Shown in pieces: positions 39,564 through 49,973 of a DNA stretch of 64,000 nt. Source of the DNA: Adineta vaga (taxonomy: Eukaryota; Rotifera); assembly GCA_021613535.1 (NCBI GenBank), contig CP075493.1:17980001-18044000 (forward strand), in the 5' to 3' direction. A model generated the notes under the pieces. It saw only the letters and a list, made by a program, of their open reading frames with translations, did no database searches and was not told where the DNA came from. The position numbers were made by a program, and so were the translations under genes. Position 1 is the first letter of the stretch, and the number at the start of each line of letters is the position of its first letter.

Positions 39564-42500
39564 ATGAATGTTGGATCAAAGGCGACAGACAATCATTTTT
39601 GCAGTGCGATCGACCATGATCATGCTTCTTCTTCTTCTTCTTCTTCTCATTTGTTCTTTTTCATCGTCGCCATCGTCGTCGTAGCACCAGCATCCTTTGC
39701 TCAAGCTCGTATCTGGCTCGATGAACGACTTCGATTCGATCCAGACCATCCACAAGTGGCTATCTACAATATGCCTTTCGTCTATCGTCTTTCTCCACAC
39801 GACACTCTCTCGATTCAACAACTTCATCATGCTCTACAACTTGTTGTCAACAAACATCCATCACTTCATACAGCACTCGTCTTTGATTCTGACAAACATC
39901 AACTCATTCAAAGAATTCTTTCTCACAAAGATAACAACAACGACAACAGAACTCTCTTCTCCTTTACTCAAAGTACTTATGAAACAGATGAAGAACTCCA
40001 TGATATCTTACATGATGAACGAAGAAACACGCAACATTTCGATCTCGATCATGGTCTTGTCTTTCGATGTCATCTCGTACATTACAAAGAGATTATCCCA
40101 TCGAATGATCTTCTTTCTCATCAACATCTTCTCATCTTTAGTTTTCATCATGCTTTGTTTGATTTTCTATCGATGAACATCTTTCTTCATGATCTCAATC
40201 AAGCATATACCACAAGTCAATTATCCACTGATGATGACTATACTACTCTTCGTTATTTCGATTGTATGTTATCCTAGCTTCTCATGTGTACTTTTCTTCT
40301 CTACCACATTTTCTTCTCTATTATATTCAGATGCTGCCATCGAACAACAACTGTCAATGACTGGTGCACAGATGTTCTGGCAGGATACACTTCATGGTTG
40401 TCAACTCGATCAACCTCTTTCCTTACCCTATGATCGACATCGTCTTTCGAATGAACATCGAACTGGTCGTGGAACATCGATTTCCTTCGATCTTGGTCAA
40501 CATCTGTCACATGACCTTGTCACTTATGCATCATCAAATCATATCGAACTAGAACATCTAGCTCTTGCAACCTACTATCTCTTCTTATTCAAACTGACCA
40601 ATGGAGAACAAGATCTATGTATTGGAATGAATACACATGGTCGATATCGAAATGAACTTCACTCAATCATTGGCATGTTTGTCAATGCTATACCAGTACG
40701 ATGTCAACTAGATTCTTGTTGGTCTTTTGCTCAACTACTTGAACATATTCGATCGATGATAGTCAACTGTAGAAAATATTCATATTATCCACTTCAACGT
40801 ATTCTCTCTCAATATCCTCATCTCTCACATCCTGCATTTCTCGATACATCATTCGAATTTATCTCATCATCATCATTATCGATGGGAAAAGATGATCGAA
40901 ATGAGATTATGATTGGTGATAGTCGACTTTCTCTCCTATCTTTCGTTACGAATATCAATGAAGATGAAGTGATGAACAAGTTTGATTTCATTCTCAGGAT
41001 TGATCATCATCTGATGACAAATGAACTGTCATGCACCCTTTCTGCATCCAACGATTTGTTCAATGTAGAAACTATCTTCCAGATGGCACAAAGATTTCAC
41101 ACAGTAGTCCAACAACTATTCATATCTGTTGATACAAGCATGAGGAAACTACTTTCTGAACAATCATTGATGTTGAACAATGAAAGATTACTCATACAAT
41201 CAATCAATCATACACAAACATCTTTTCCTCCCGTGAAGTGTATTCATCATGAGTTTGTATGTCAAGTGATAAGACATCCACAGAAACTAGCTGTTGAACT
41301 CGATGATCAATCGTTGACATATGCTGAACTGTTGCACTATGTGCAACTATTATCGACACGTCTTCTAAGTGATTATAACATCCTTCCAGGTGAAGTGATT
41401 TGTCAATGTGTGGAGAGAAGCATATCAATGGTAAGTAGTTGATCAAAGACATGTGAATGTGAAGTAGAGATTGTTGTTGTTGTTGTTGTGGATGCATAGG
41501 TGATTGGAATGATGGCCATCGAAATGGTAGGTGGTGTTTATTGTCCATTATCACCTCGAGATCCTCAACATAGACTTCATGCACTCCTACAACAAACACA
41601 AGCTCGTCTAGTTCTTGTTCATTGGTTAACAGCAGACAAGTTTCACGATGCAATGGCTTCACTTGATATTAATATCATCTCCTTTGCGAATAATATGCGT
41701 CAGGCTGTTGATGTTCATCGTTGGGATGATGTCATAGTTACTCCCAGTCATGTGGCCTATATCATTTTCACTAGTGGTTCAACGGGAACGCCTAAAGCAG
41801 TATGTCACCGGATCCGATCATTAAATCAATTCTCTCATTATAATCGTTTTTTGTTAGATTCTAGTAACACATTCGAATCTGATGACCTTTACTCAATCGT
41901 TGGTTCAAATTCAGATTCTTCATCGTAATGATAATGTTGTACAGCTCGCTTCTTCGTCATTTGATGCCCATATACTGGAAATTCTTTGTTCTCTGGTTTG
42001 CGGAGCAGCAGTGATTATGCTGCATCCAGATGGGAATATGAATTTTGGCTATTTTACTGAGACACTGCGAGACAAGGAAGTCACACATTTGACAGCTGTT
42101 CCAACGTTTCTCGACCATTTGTGTAAATTTATCCAGCAGAATATGTCTAGATTGTTTACATTAATAAGAAATGTTTGTTGTGTTGGTGAGTAACCGGAGA
42201 GTATGTGAAACAATTTGAGATCACATCCGTCTTGTATATAGGAGAGACCCTCTCGCCGATCTTAGTTCTGACTTTGATGCATCACATCATGGAACCTTGT
42301 TGTATTTGGAACTTATATGGTCCAGCAGAGGCTACACTAGGAAGCACATATTATCTGTTTGATCCGACTTATAATACAGCTAACGTATCTATTGGTAAAC
42401 CCTTTCCTGGTTACATATGTTTACTGGTGGATCATTTCTTACAACCTGTTGCAGTCTATCAAGAAGGTGAATTGTATGTAGGAGGAGTAGGTATCTTTGC

Positions 42501-44111
42501 CGGATATCTTGGACGCGATGATCTCACAGCCAAAGCACTAATTGATATTGATGGTGAAGTCTTCTATCGAACAGGTGATCTCGTTCGAATGGATGACAGT
42601 GGATTGATTCATTACATTGGTCGACAAGATCATCAAGTCAAACTTCGAGGACAACGCATTGAACTTGGTGAAATCGAACGATGCCTGCTCAGCATCTCTA
42701 CCATCTCTGCTTGTGTTGTCATCAAATGGAATGATGATCATCTCGTGGCTTATGTTCAATGTTCTCATAGTATACATGAACAGCAACTGAGAGAACATTG
42801 TCAATCTCATCTTCCACCACATATGATTCCATCGTTCTTCGTCATCCTCGAACAACTACCTCTGAATGTCAATGGAAAGATCGATCGAAAGCGTCTTCCT
42901 GTACCTCAGTTTTCATTATCGACTTCTTTAGCATTGGATGCTTTGTTAGCGCCTAAAACGCGTTTAGAACAATCTGTAGAAGGTGTTTGGCGTCAAATTC
43001 TCCAATGTGATGAAAAGTTTATATCCACAACCGCAAACTTCTTTGACGTTGGTGGCTATTCACTTCTCTTCATTCAACTGTATTATCGCTATCAGTCGTT
43101 GTTTGGTTTTGGTGCCCATTTACCTGCAATTGCTCTTTTTTCTTCAACAACCAACCATTCAACAACATGCACAGTTGCTTGAAAATAGGCTTCTATCCAA
43201 GGATATGTACGTTAAACGATGGCACGCATCAGATACAGAGCAAGGTAGGACATTTTTGATCAGAAAAAAGCAACGAAACTGATCGCTCTTTTGGTTTCAC
43301 CTTGAGACGTTGCTGTTTCCGCTCGTGCTCCTTTCTTTTTTGATGAGGAAGCTTGTTGTCCGCATGAATTTGCCGTCTGTTTAGATGATTTTGAGCATCC
43401 GTTTGTTTTATTCAATGAAAATGCCGATAATATTTTGTTCATTTTGCCGCCTGGTGAAGGTGGTGCCGAAAGCTACTTTAACAACATTGTGCCTCATTTA
43501 TCGCGATTTAGACTAGTAATATTCAACAATTACTATATGGATCTTAAAAGAAAAAATATGGGAAACGATCTGTCGTTTGAAACATTAGCTCCTGTGTATA
43601 CATAAAGTATATAAAGCAGATTCAACACAACGGTCCGTATAACTTTCTAGGCTGGAGTTTTGGTGGCATCTTGTCTTTTGAAATTTCTCGCCAGTTAAAC
43701 AATGCTGGCGAGAAAATTCGTAATGTCTTTATGATCGACTCATACTTTAATTTGATGAAGGCTTTGTGTGACATTGGCAACACAGATAAGATGGAAGTGT
43801 ATGTTACTGATCAAATACAAGGCACCTATCTACCGATAGTAAACAATGAACCATTTGGATTAAGTTTGCCCAATAGAACAACGAACATTGTATTGTTCAA
43901 AGCCAACAAGGTAGATGAACGCTTTACATCAGACGATTACCTGAAATTAAGCGAATACTATTGCAATTCATCATTTAATAATCTTGACACAATAGTGAAT
44001 CATGAATACATTCAAGTATTTCAAATGTATGACGATAGCCATGAGTCTTGGAAATTTAATAAAGAGCAAATTGTCCACATGTGCGATTATGTAACAAGTT
44101 TATTAAAATAA
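39564..44111 (+). CDS. NRPS unit 6: C-A'-PCP-TE, terminal unit with two frameshifts
   Basis: Predicted exons are 39564-40263, 40331-41430, 41500-41799, 41858-42185, 42242-43244 and 43307-44111. C1 equals that of units 1-4; the A core equals unit 3 (SFDAH, NLYGPAE). The carrier has VGGYSL. Instead of C2, the last exon encodes a type I thioesterase: a first strand [11 protein letters not shown], the nucleophile elbow GWSFGG (43,650-43,667) and a late His in YDDSHESW. TEs release the finished peptide by hydrolysis or cyclisation. Two lesions are seen. One extra T in a T6 run (about 43,136-43,141) shifts the frame at the end of the PCP. One missing base near 43,600 separates the TE start (ends ...TLAPVYT) from YIKYIKQIQ. 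They could be real inactivation or sequencing errors. Confidence 0.78.
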
Positions 44112-44160
44112 ATCACCAAGAGAATAAATACGGTAATATAGTAACTTGTTAACTCATAAG

Positions 44161-46491
44161 GTGTGCATGAGGCAGAATTCGGCGAGAAGACAAATCTGGA
44201 TAGATCACACCTCAGTCGACAGAACTTTTTGCGCTGGCTAAGAATATGCGTCTTTCTATCTTTCTAACCTTCTAACCTTCCCGTAGTCGACTAAATTGCA
44301 ATACACAAGTGTTTTCAGAGGATTCAGAAAAGCTGCTCTTCGACTACAAGTTTCACGGCTGATATGTATGTCGAACTAGACTTTTCTCAACGAAAGTGTT
44401 TCATCTCATTCAGATACATCGAACTATAGCATCGAGATCAGTTTCATGCAATTTTATCAATCTTATGAGATTTTGCTGGCTTTCAGATATCGACGCTTGG
44501 CTTTGTCGAGACTCTTACTTTGTAAATCTATCTCCTTTTTTCTCGAAAAGCTAAAATGAATATTCCTCTATCATCTGAGCACTTAGATCAATGCGAAAAA
44601 AGTCACGCATGCTCGGGTTGTGATCTCTTGATATTATCGAGAAATGAAAATTTTCTAAAGACGTGGTCTTTCAGAAGGGACTTAATTTTGCATCCTCCTA
44701 ACAAATTAATAACACTCCAAGTTAAGACATTTTTCCGCGGTGGAAAATGTGGTAAAACTTAATCAGTATCATATGAGACCTTGACTGAGCCTTACAAGAC
44801 TCTAGAAACTTATTTGTCAAACACTGCACTGAAAAAAATTTTCGGTGAATAATAAACCCTGGAAAAGGGTTTATAGTGGCAAAATTTGTTTATTAGGGTG
44901 ATCTACCGTTTGATAAACCCGTTTCCCGTTTATAACTGTTCAAGGATTTGCCACCATAAACCCTTTTCCAGGGTTTATTATCCACCGAAAATTTTTTTCA
45001 GTGTGGTTCTCCGGGTGTTCGCACAACACCTCTCGCGTTATAGGATGAATTTCGTCTAACTAGTACTAGATCTGAGAAATAGTTTATTTCTTTGCTTCCG
45101 AAATTCATAATTAAGAATAAATAAGAACAAAAATTACATAAGTGATGTTTGCCTATTTGTTAGTGATCATCTTACAATCTGCACAAACAACGATCGGTGC
45201 AAAAAATAGCTAAACATTTGTGTTCTTTTGTTAGATACGTATACTTTCTTCTCAGATTTGAGTCTGACACGATTTTAAGGTCGAAACGTGTTCAACATGC
45301 ACAGTTTTCTCTTCCAATATGGAGTGGCGCATACAAAAAGAATTGTTTTGTCAATGAAAATTGTCTAACGAAAATTCAAGTGTGTCCTTAAGACTTTTAC
45401 TAATGATACAACATATAATAGAGTATTTCAACTTGTCCTCATTGATCATATAAGTACAATATTGCGCAGTATGAAAAGTGACCTATTCCGATCTCGATCG
45501 GCAATATACTTTTTTCTTTATTCTAAAATAACCTTTCGTTTTCTTAAACTCAAGAAAAACTGCAAATCTAAAAGTCGATGTGTTGTCACACTTTCCAGGA
45601 AAAGGGAATGTTTATCTCTCAATAATCCTTTTTTCCAATCATATCCCCTTCTTTTTTACTTTTTATAAAGCACTAATCTAGGAACTGAGGGTTAATAAAG
45701 ACGCGTAAAATAATATATTAGTGGAGCTCTGAAATGATCTCTTATTACTGTTTATTTAACTCGATGATTTTTAATATGAAATAATGATGAGTAAACACCA
45801 CGAAATTCACAAAATCTCTAGAAACCAGTGTTTGACAAATAAGTTTCTAGAGTCTTGTAAGGCTCAGTCAAGGTCTCATATGATACTGATTAAGTTTTAC
45901 CACATTTTCCACCGCGGAAAAATGTCTTAACTTGGAGTGTTATTAATTTGTTAGGAGGATGCAAAATTAAGTCCCTTCTGAAAGACCACGTCTTTAGAAA
46001 ATTTTCATTTCTCGATAATATCAAGAGATCACAACCCGAGCATGCGTGACTTTTTTCGCATTGATCTAAGTGCTCAGATGATAGAGGAATATTCATTTTA
46101 GCTTTTCGAGAAAAAAGGAGATAGATTTACAAAGTAAGAGTCTCGACAAAGCCAAGCGTCGATATCTGAAAGCCAGCAAAATCTCATAAGATTGATAAAA
46201 TTGCATGAAACTGATCTCGATGCTATAGTTCGATGTATCTGAATGAGATGAAACACTTTCGTTGAGAAAAGTCTAGTTCGACATACATATCAGCCGTGAA
46301 ACTTGTAGTCGAAGAGCAGCTTTTCTGAATCCTCTGAAAACACTTGTGTATTGCAATTTAGTCGACTACGGGAAGGTTAGAAGGTTAGAAAGATAGAAAG
46401 ACGCATATTCTTAGCCAGCGCAAAAAGTTCTGTCGACTGAGGTGTGATCTATCCAGATTTGTCTTCTCGCCGAATTCTGCTTCATGCACAC
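44161..46491. mobile_element. Foldback element with long inverted arms of about 665 bp
   Basis: The left arm (44,161-44,827) and right arm (45,826-46,491) are near-identical inverted copies. The outer end is gtgtgcatga(g/a)gcagaattcgg in both. The same 68-codon ORF appears once in each arm (44,556-44,762 + and 45,890-46,096 -). The 1-kb centre has no recognisable transposase. This fits a non-autonomous DNA transposon or foldback element. No clear target duplication is visible at its ends. Confidence 0.82.
44828..45004. mobile_element. Small palindromic MITE inside the foldback element
   Basis: Terminal inverted repeats starting cactgaaaaaaattttcggtg and ending with its complement enclose a second palindromic part built on aaaccctggaaaagggttta. 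It is about 177 bp long. It sits exactly where the left arm of the larger foldback ends. Confidence 0.75.
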
Positions 46492-47176
46492 GGAGCAAAA
46501 GGAAATAAACAGAAATTTTAAGTTTATTTTTAGTTTTTAGTTTTGTTCCGAACTGAACGCATTATATTGAAAGCATCCATACATTTGTTTTTCATGCAAC
46601 CAGTGATCCTTATGTTTCAAGTTTCGCAATTCATCTTATTTTTAATCAGTTTTCTATTTATGATTGTAAAACACTAATAAATATCAATCTTATAATTTTC
46701 CAAACATCATAAACAAGATTTAATAAAAATAAACGGAATACATATTTTCGCGACTTCGGAGAGGATCATGTGAAAAATACTTTGTTTGTGGCTTTGTGTC
46801 TCAGTTTGTGCCAGGGTGAAAAAATCATTGGATGGATAAATCTAGGAATAAAAATCGGCTTTTGAATCTGTCTGGTCCGAATTCGGATCAACGAGATTTT
46901 AGGTGGGGTTTGCTTCAGAAATTTTTGGATGAACTCTATTAGTTGCTTAGACCAACTTGAGGTTATCGATGATGCTGTTTCAGATGAGGTATATATCAAG
47001 GGGATCTGTACTAACAGAGACCGACTTTCGATTCTCATCGGCTGAAGTTCTGACCAATCAGTTCTCAAGAAGGTTTTTGGCACTATTTGTCAGGGTGTGA
47101 TGCTGAGTGGTTAGCTACCATGACCGGTTATCGTCCTTGCTAAAGGGACTCATCAGATGACTGACATCTTCTTATG

Positions 47177-47205
47177 AGGGTGTGTGAGGGTGTGTGTGTG
47201 AGTAA
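47177..47205 (+). repeat. Short G-rich tgtgaggg / tgtg tract
   Basis: The tract reads gagggtgtgtgagggtgtgtgtgtgag. It resembles, but does not equal, tandem TGTGGG, reported as the bdelloid telomere repeat. It is too short to call a telomere. Confidence 0.35.
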
Positions 47206-47815
47206 GAGCAGCCATAACATGTTTCGACCATCAGTGTGAAGCTAGCACGACGAAGAGCTAGCACCATCTACCAAACTACCAATCAAATTACATCCATAAA
47301 ATACCATCAGTATCCATAGATTACCAACACAAACCTCCTTAGTTACCATGAAAAACGATCATCTGAAAGCCATCTCATTCAAAAAATCTTATAGCATTAA
47401 CAGCAGCTTTGAATTTTAATTTCATTATTAATTTAAAAAATTAATTAAAAAAGAATCAACAAAATAATTGATTTAATTGAGCAATAATTTATTTAATAAT
47501 TTAATTAATTTTTACAATACACAAGAAAAATTTTTGTCGACGTTTCGGGAATTATCTCCCCATTATTAAGACCGTAAGAATTGGTCTTAAAAGCGATCAA
47601 CATACATGCACGAAGAGAGAAAAAAACGACAGACCGACAGAACGAAGAAAAGAGAAGAAAAAGAAAAATTATCAGGTTGTAACTTATAGAAGAAAATTCT
47701 AAAGCTATCTCTACTAGGCATGAAATCTGAGTTATGTTTTATCATAAGACTAGAAAATATCCATTGGTAGTGAATCACTCGTTGACTTAATTTTGACCTT
47801 AGGTTTATATGTTTT

Positions 47816-47991
47816 TAATATGAAAACAACTTGATCTATATAACTAGGATATAAACCAAATTGCTAAACCCAACTTTTGCTTTTCAGCAATCGATTCAAA
47901 GTCAAAAAGTAACTTGATAAATTAATGGATAGATGTTTGAAAATGATATATAATATAATAAATGCAGAGTTTAGCTTTGCCGACGCGTTTC
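47816..47991 (-). repeat. Flanking direct repeat (pLTR-like), RT-distal copy
   Basis: A 176-bp sequence repeated at 52,074-52,249 with, by eye, almost no differences. The pair flanks the ORF1-RT unit as the pseudo-LTRs of Penelope-like elements do. Its end forms part of a hammerhead ribozyme motif on the - strand. Confidence 0.8.
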
Positions 47992-48036
47992 ATGTATTTA
48001 TTTAAAAAATAAAGAACACTCATCAGGGCTCTGCAT
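47962..48036 (-). ncRNA. Hammerhead ribozyme motif 1
   Basis: On the - strand the order is stem I strand atgcagag...gcc, core CTGATGAG (48,026-48,019), stem II with GTGT/ACAT plus TTTATTT/AAATAAA (11 bp including one wobble), GAAA (47,991-47,988), a minimal stem III (C-GC-G) and the cleavage triplet GTC (47,984-47,982), then ggc and the second stem I strand ctctgcat. All conserved core bases are present. Minimal hammerheads with a tiny stem III are known from Penelope-like elements, where they may process RNA as dimers. Confidence 0.8.
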
Positions 48037-48167
48037 ATTATAAAAAACTTTAGCAAACAAGTGATGGAAAATGAAATAATAAATGTCAAATATATATATA
48101 TATATGTATAGATATGAGAACGAGAAAATATACAATGAAAAGATTATTTTATGAAAACCATACCTAT

Positions 48168-49973
48168 TTATAATTGACGAGTATGAACCAATTGTTGTTG
48201 GAGATTTTCAGAATTACGAGTACCAAGAATAGGAACGATATCGTTGATCGGTGATTTATCAAAATATTCATTCCATAAATGATGAAATTTCTTAGGAAAT
48301 ATTCTCATACTGGAACAATAAGTAAAATGGATGAACATTGTTTGATTATAATCGATCGGTATCTTAGGTTCAAACGAATGATTGATAACTTGTTGACGTA
48401 ATTTTGGAAAATTTTCTGTATTAAATAATTCATTGATATTGAATTTATTAAATACATTTTGGAATTGTTCGTCAATGAATTTGATAGGATATTTATTTAT
48501 AAGTAGATCCATACGTAAACGACTTCTTTCTTTCGAATAAGCGTCATATGTTGAAGAATATCGGATCGCACGTATAAACATAGCGAAAGGAATATTCTTT
48601 TTCATATGTAATGGATGTATACTATTGAACGGTAAATAATATGGTTCATAGGATGGTTTATGATAGACTTGTGTAAATAATTGACCATTTTGGTTTTCAA
48701 TAGATAAATCGAGAAAATTAATTTGATGACCAATAGTTGGAATTAAATTGATATTTTCGTCGAATGTATTCCATCGATTGATTTGTTTTTGAAAATGTTG
48801 TAAAGGCCAATTAATTATAATAAATATATCATCAATATATCGGAAGTAGAGACCACCACTATTTGTAATTTGTCTGATAATATTTTGTTCAAAAAAGAAC
48901 ATATAACAATTAGCAATAGTGAGAGTTAATGGAGAACCCATAGCTCCGCCTCGGATTTGATGATAAAATTGATTATTGTAAGAAAAATAATTATTTTTCA
49001 TCACAAATCTTGCAAGACGAATAATTGCCTCTACCTTTAAATTTTTAATTTGTTTTAATTGATGATAATCTAACATTTGTTTTAATGTTAATACACCTTC
49101 TATTTGTGGAATCATTGTATAAAGATCTGTAACATCGATTGTTGATAATAAACTTTCTTTGTTTAATTTAGTTATTGACCATTTTTGTAAATGTTTAATT
49201 AATTCAAAACTAGATGTAACTGTTGTTTTTGAAGCCATTTGATCAAATAGTGGTCGTAATAAATTATCGAGAAACTTCGATATCTTCAATGTTGGATGTT
49301 TAAGACCAGAAATGATTGGACGTAAAGGTGTATTAGGTTTATGTGTTTTTGGAAGATAATAGAGATGAGCTAATTCAACTTCATCTGATTTTACACATAA
49401 TTCTTCATATTGTTTTTGTGTAATCCATTTAGTTAATCGAAGATCTAACAAATATTGATTTGTCCGTTGAACGAGATCAGGTAAAGGATCAATTGAACCA
49501 AGACATTGATATGCTTTGGTTTTGTTCATATATTCTGTGGACTTTTGTTCATAATCTTCTTTTTTACCTAAATGAAATACTTTGGATTTGTCTGTTTTTC
49601 TAATGATTGTATTCGTTAATTTTAATTTATATTTTAATCGTTTTAATGTTCGGTGATAATTTTTCTTCTTTTTATTATTATTATTATTTTCATTAATTTG
49701 ATGCTGATGACTATGATTTGTACAATTATGTAAATTTTGAAGTAATCCATCTAATTTATTAATAAATTCATCAACTGAACGACCAGGACATACTTTTCTA
49801 TCGAAGAAACGACTTTCAATTTTTCTCTTTAAAGTTGTTAATTCAATAGTACGTCGTCGAATTGCTGTTTGAGGATTATCATAAATAAATTGTGGACCTA
49901 ATTGTAATAAATCATATTCATTATCAGTTAAATTAATGTGTGATGTTTCTTTGATTATATTCGGACGGATAGT
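48168..49973 (-). CDS. Penelope-like (Athena type) reverse transcriptase
   Basis: The first Met of this frame is at 49,529 (453 codons), but the conserved N-terminal part of Penelope-like RTs is readable upstream: LTDNEYDLLQLGPQFIY, then LTNTIIRKTDKSKVFHLGKK. The frame is open to 49,973 and beyond with no Met, so the protein is about 600 aa. Counting from the Met: YLPKTHK (58-64), motif A TIDVTDLYT (Asp 132 and 135), motif B GGAMGSPLT (194-202) and motif C RYIDDIF (230-236, catalytic Asp pair). No GIY-YIG endonuclease follows, as in telomere-attaching Athena elements. The frame overlaps the end of ORF1 in the -1 frame, which suggests expression by frameshift. There is no lesion in the catalytic core. 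Confidence 0.9.
   Translation of the reverse strand, partial: TIRPNIIKETSHINLTDNEYDLLQLGPQFIYDNPQTAIRRRTIELTTLKRKIESRFFDRKVCPGRSVDEFINKLDGLLQNLHNCTNHSHQHQINENNNNNKKKKNYHRTLKRLKYKLKLTNTIIRKTDKSKVFHLGKKEDYEQKSTEYMNKTKAYQCLGSIDPLPDLVQRTNQYLLDLRLTKWITQKQYEELCVKSDEVELAHLYYLPKTHKPNTPLRPIISGLKHPTLKISKFLDNLLRPLFDQMASKTTVTSSFELIKHLQKWSITKLNKESLLSTIDVTDLYTMIPQIEGVLTLKQMLDYHQLKQIKNLKVEAIIRLARFVMKNNYFSYNNQFYHQIRGGAMGSPLTLTIANCYMFFFEQNIIRQITNSGGLYFRYIDDIFIIINWPLQHFQKQINRWNTFDENINLIPTIGHQINFLDLSIENQNGQLFTQVYHKPSYEPYYLPFNSIHPLHMKKNIPFAMFIRAIRYSSTYDAYSKERSRLRMDLLINKYPIKFIDEQFQNVFNKFNINELFNTENFPKLRQQVINHSFEPKIPIDYNQTMFIHFTYCSSMRIFPKKFHHLWNEYFDKSPINDIVPILGTRNSENLQQQLVHTRQL

Larger units (their letters stand above)
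44112..47815. other. Gene-free junction between NRPS array and retroelement region
   Basis: No convincing gene is seen. It contains a foldback element (44,161-46,491), then AT-rich DNA, a G-rich tract near 47,177-47,205 and a decayed hammerhead-like motif near 47,535-47,570. It is the border between the gene array and the retroelement cluster. Confidence 0.55.

Noticed and set aside
46766-47083. A 105-codon - strand ORF
   Set aside because: No recognisable motif, no repeat copy and no exon context; likely chance.
47100-47140. A-box-like tgctgagtggttagc followed by a B-box-like ggttatcgtcc
   Set aside because: The two are only about 25 nt apart and no acceptor stem is seen; not a tRNA.
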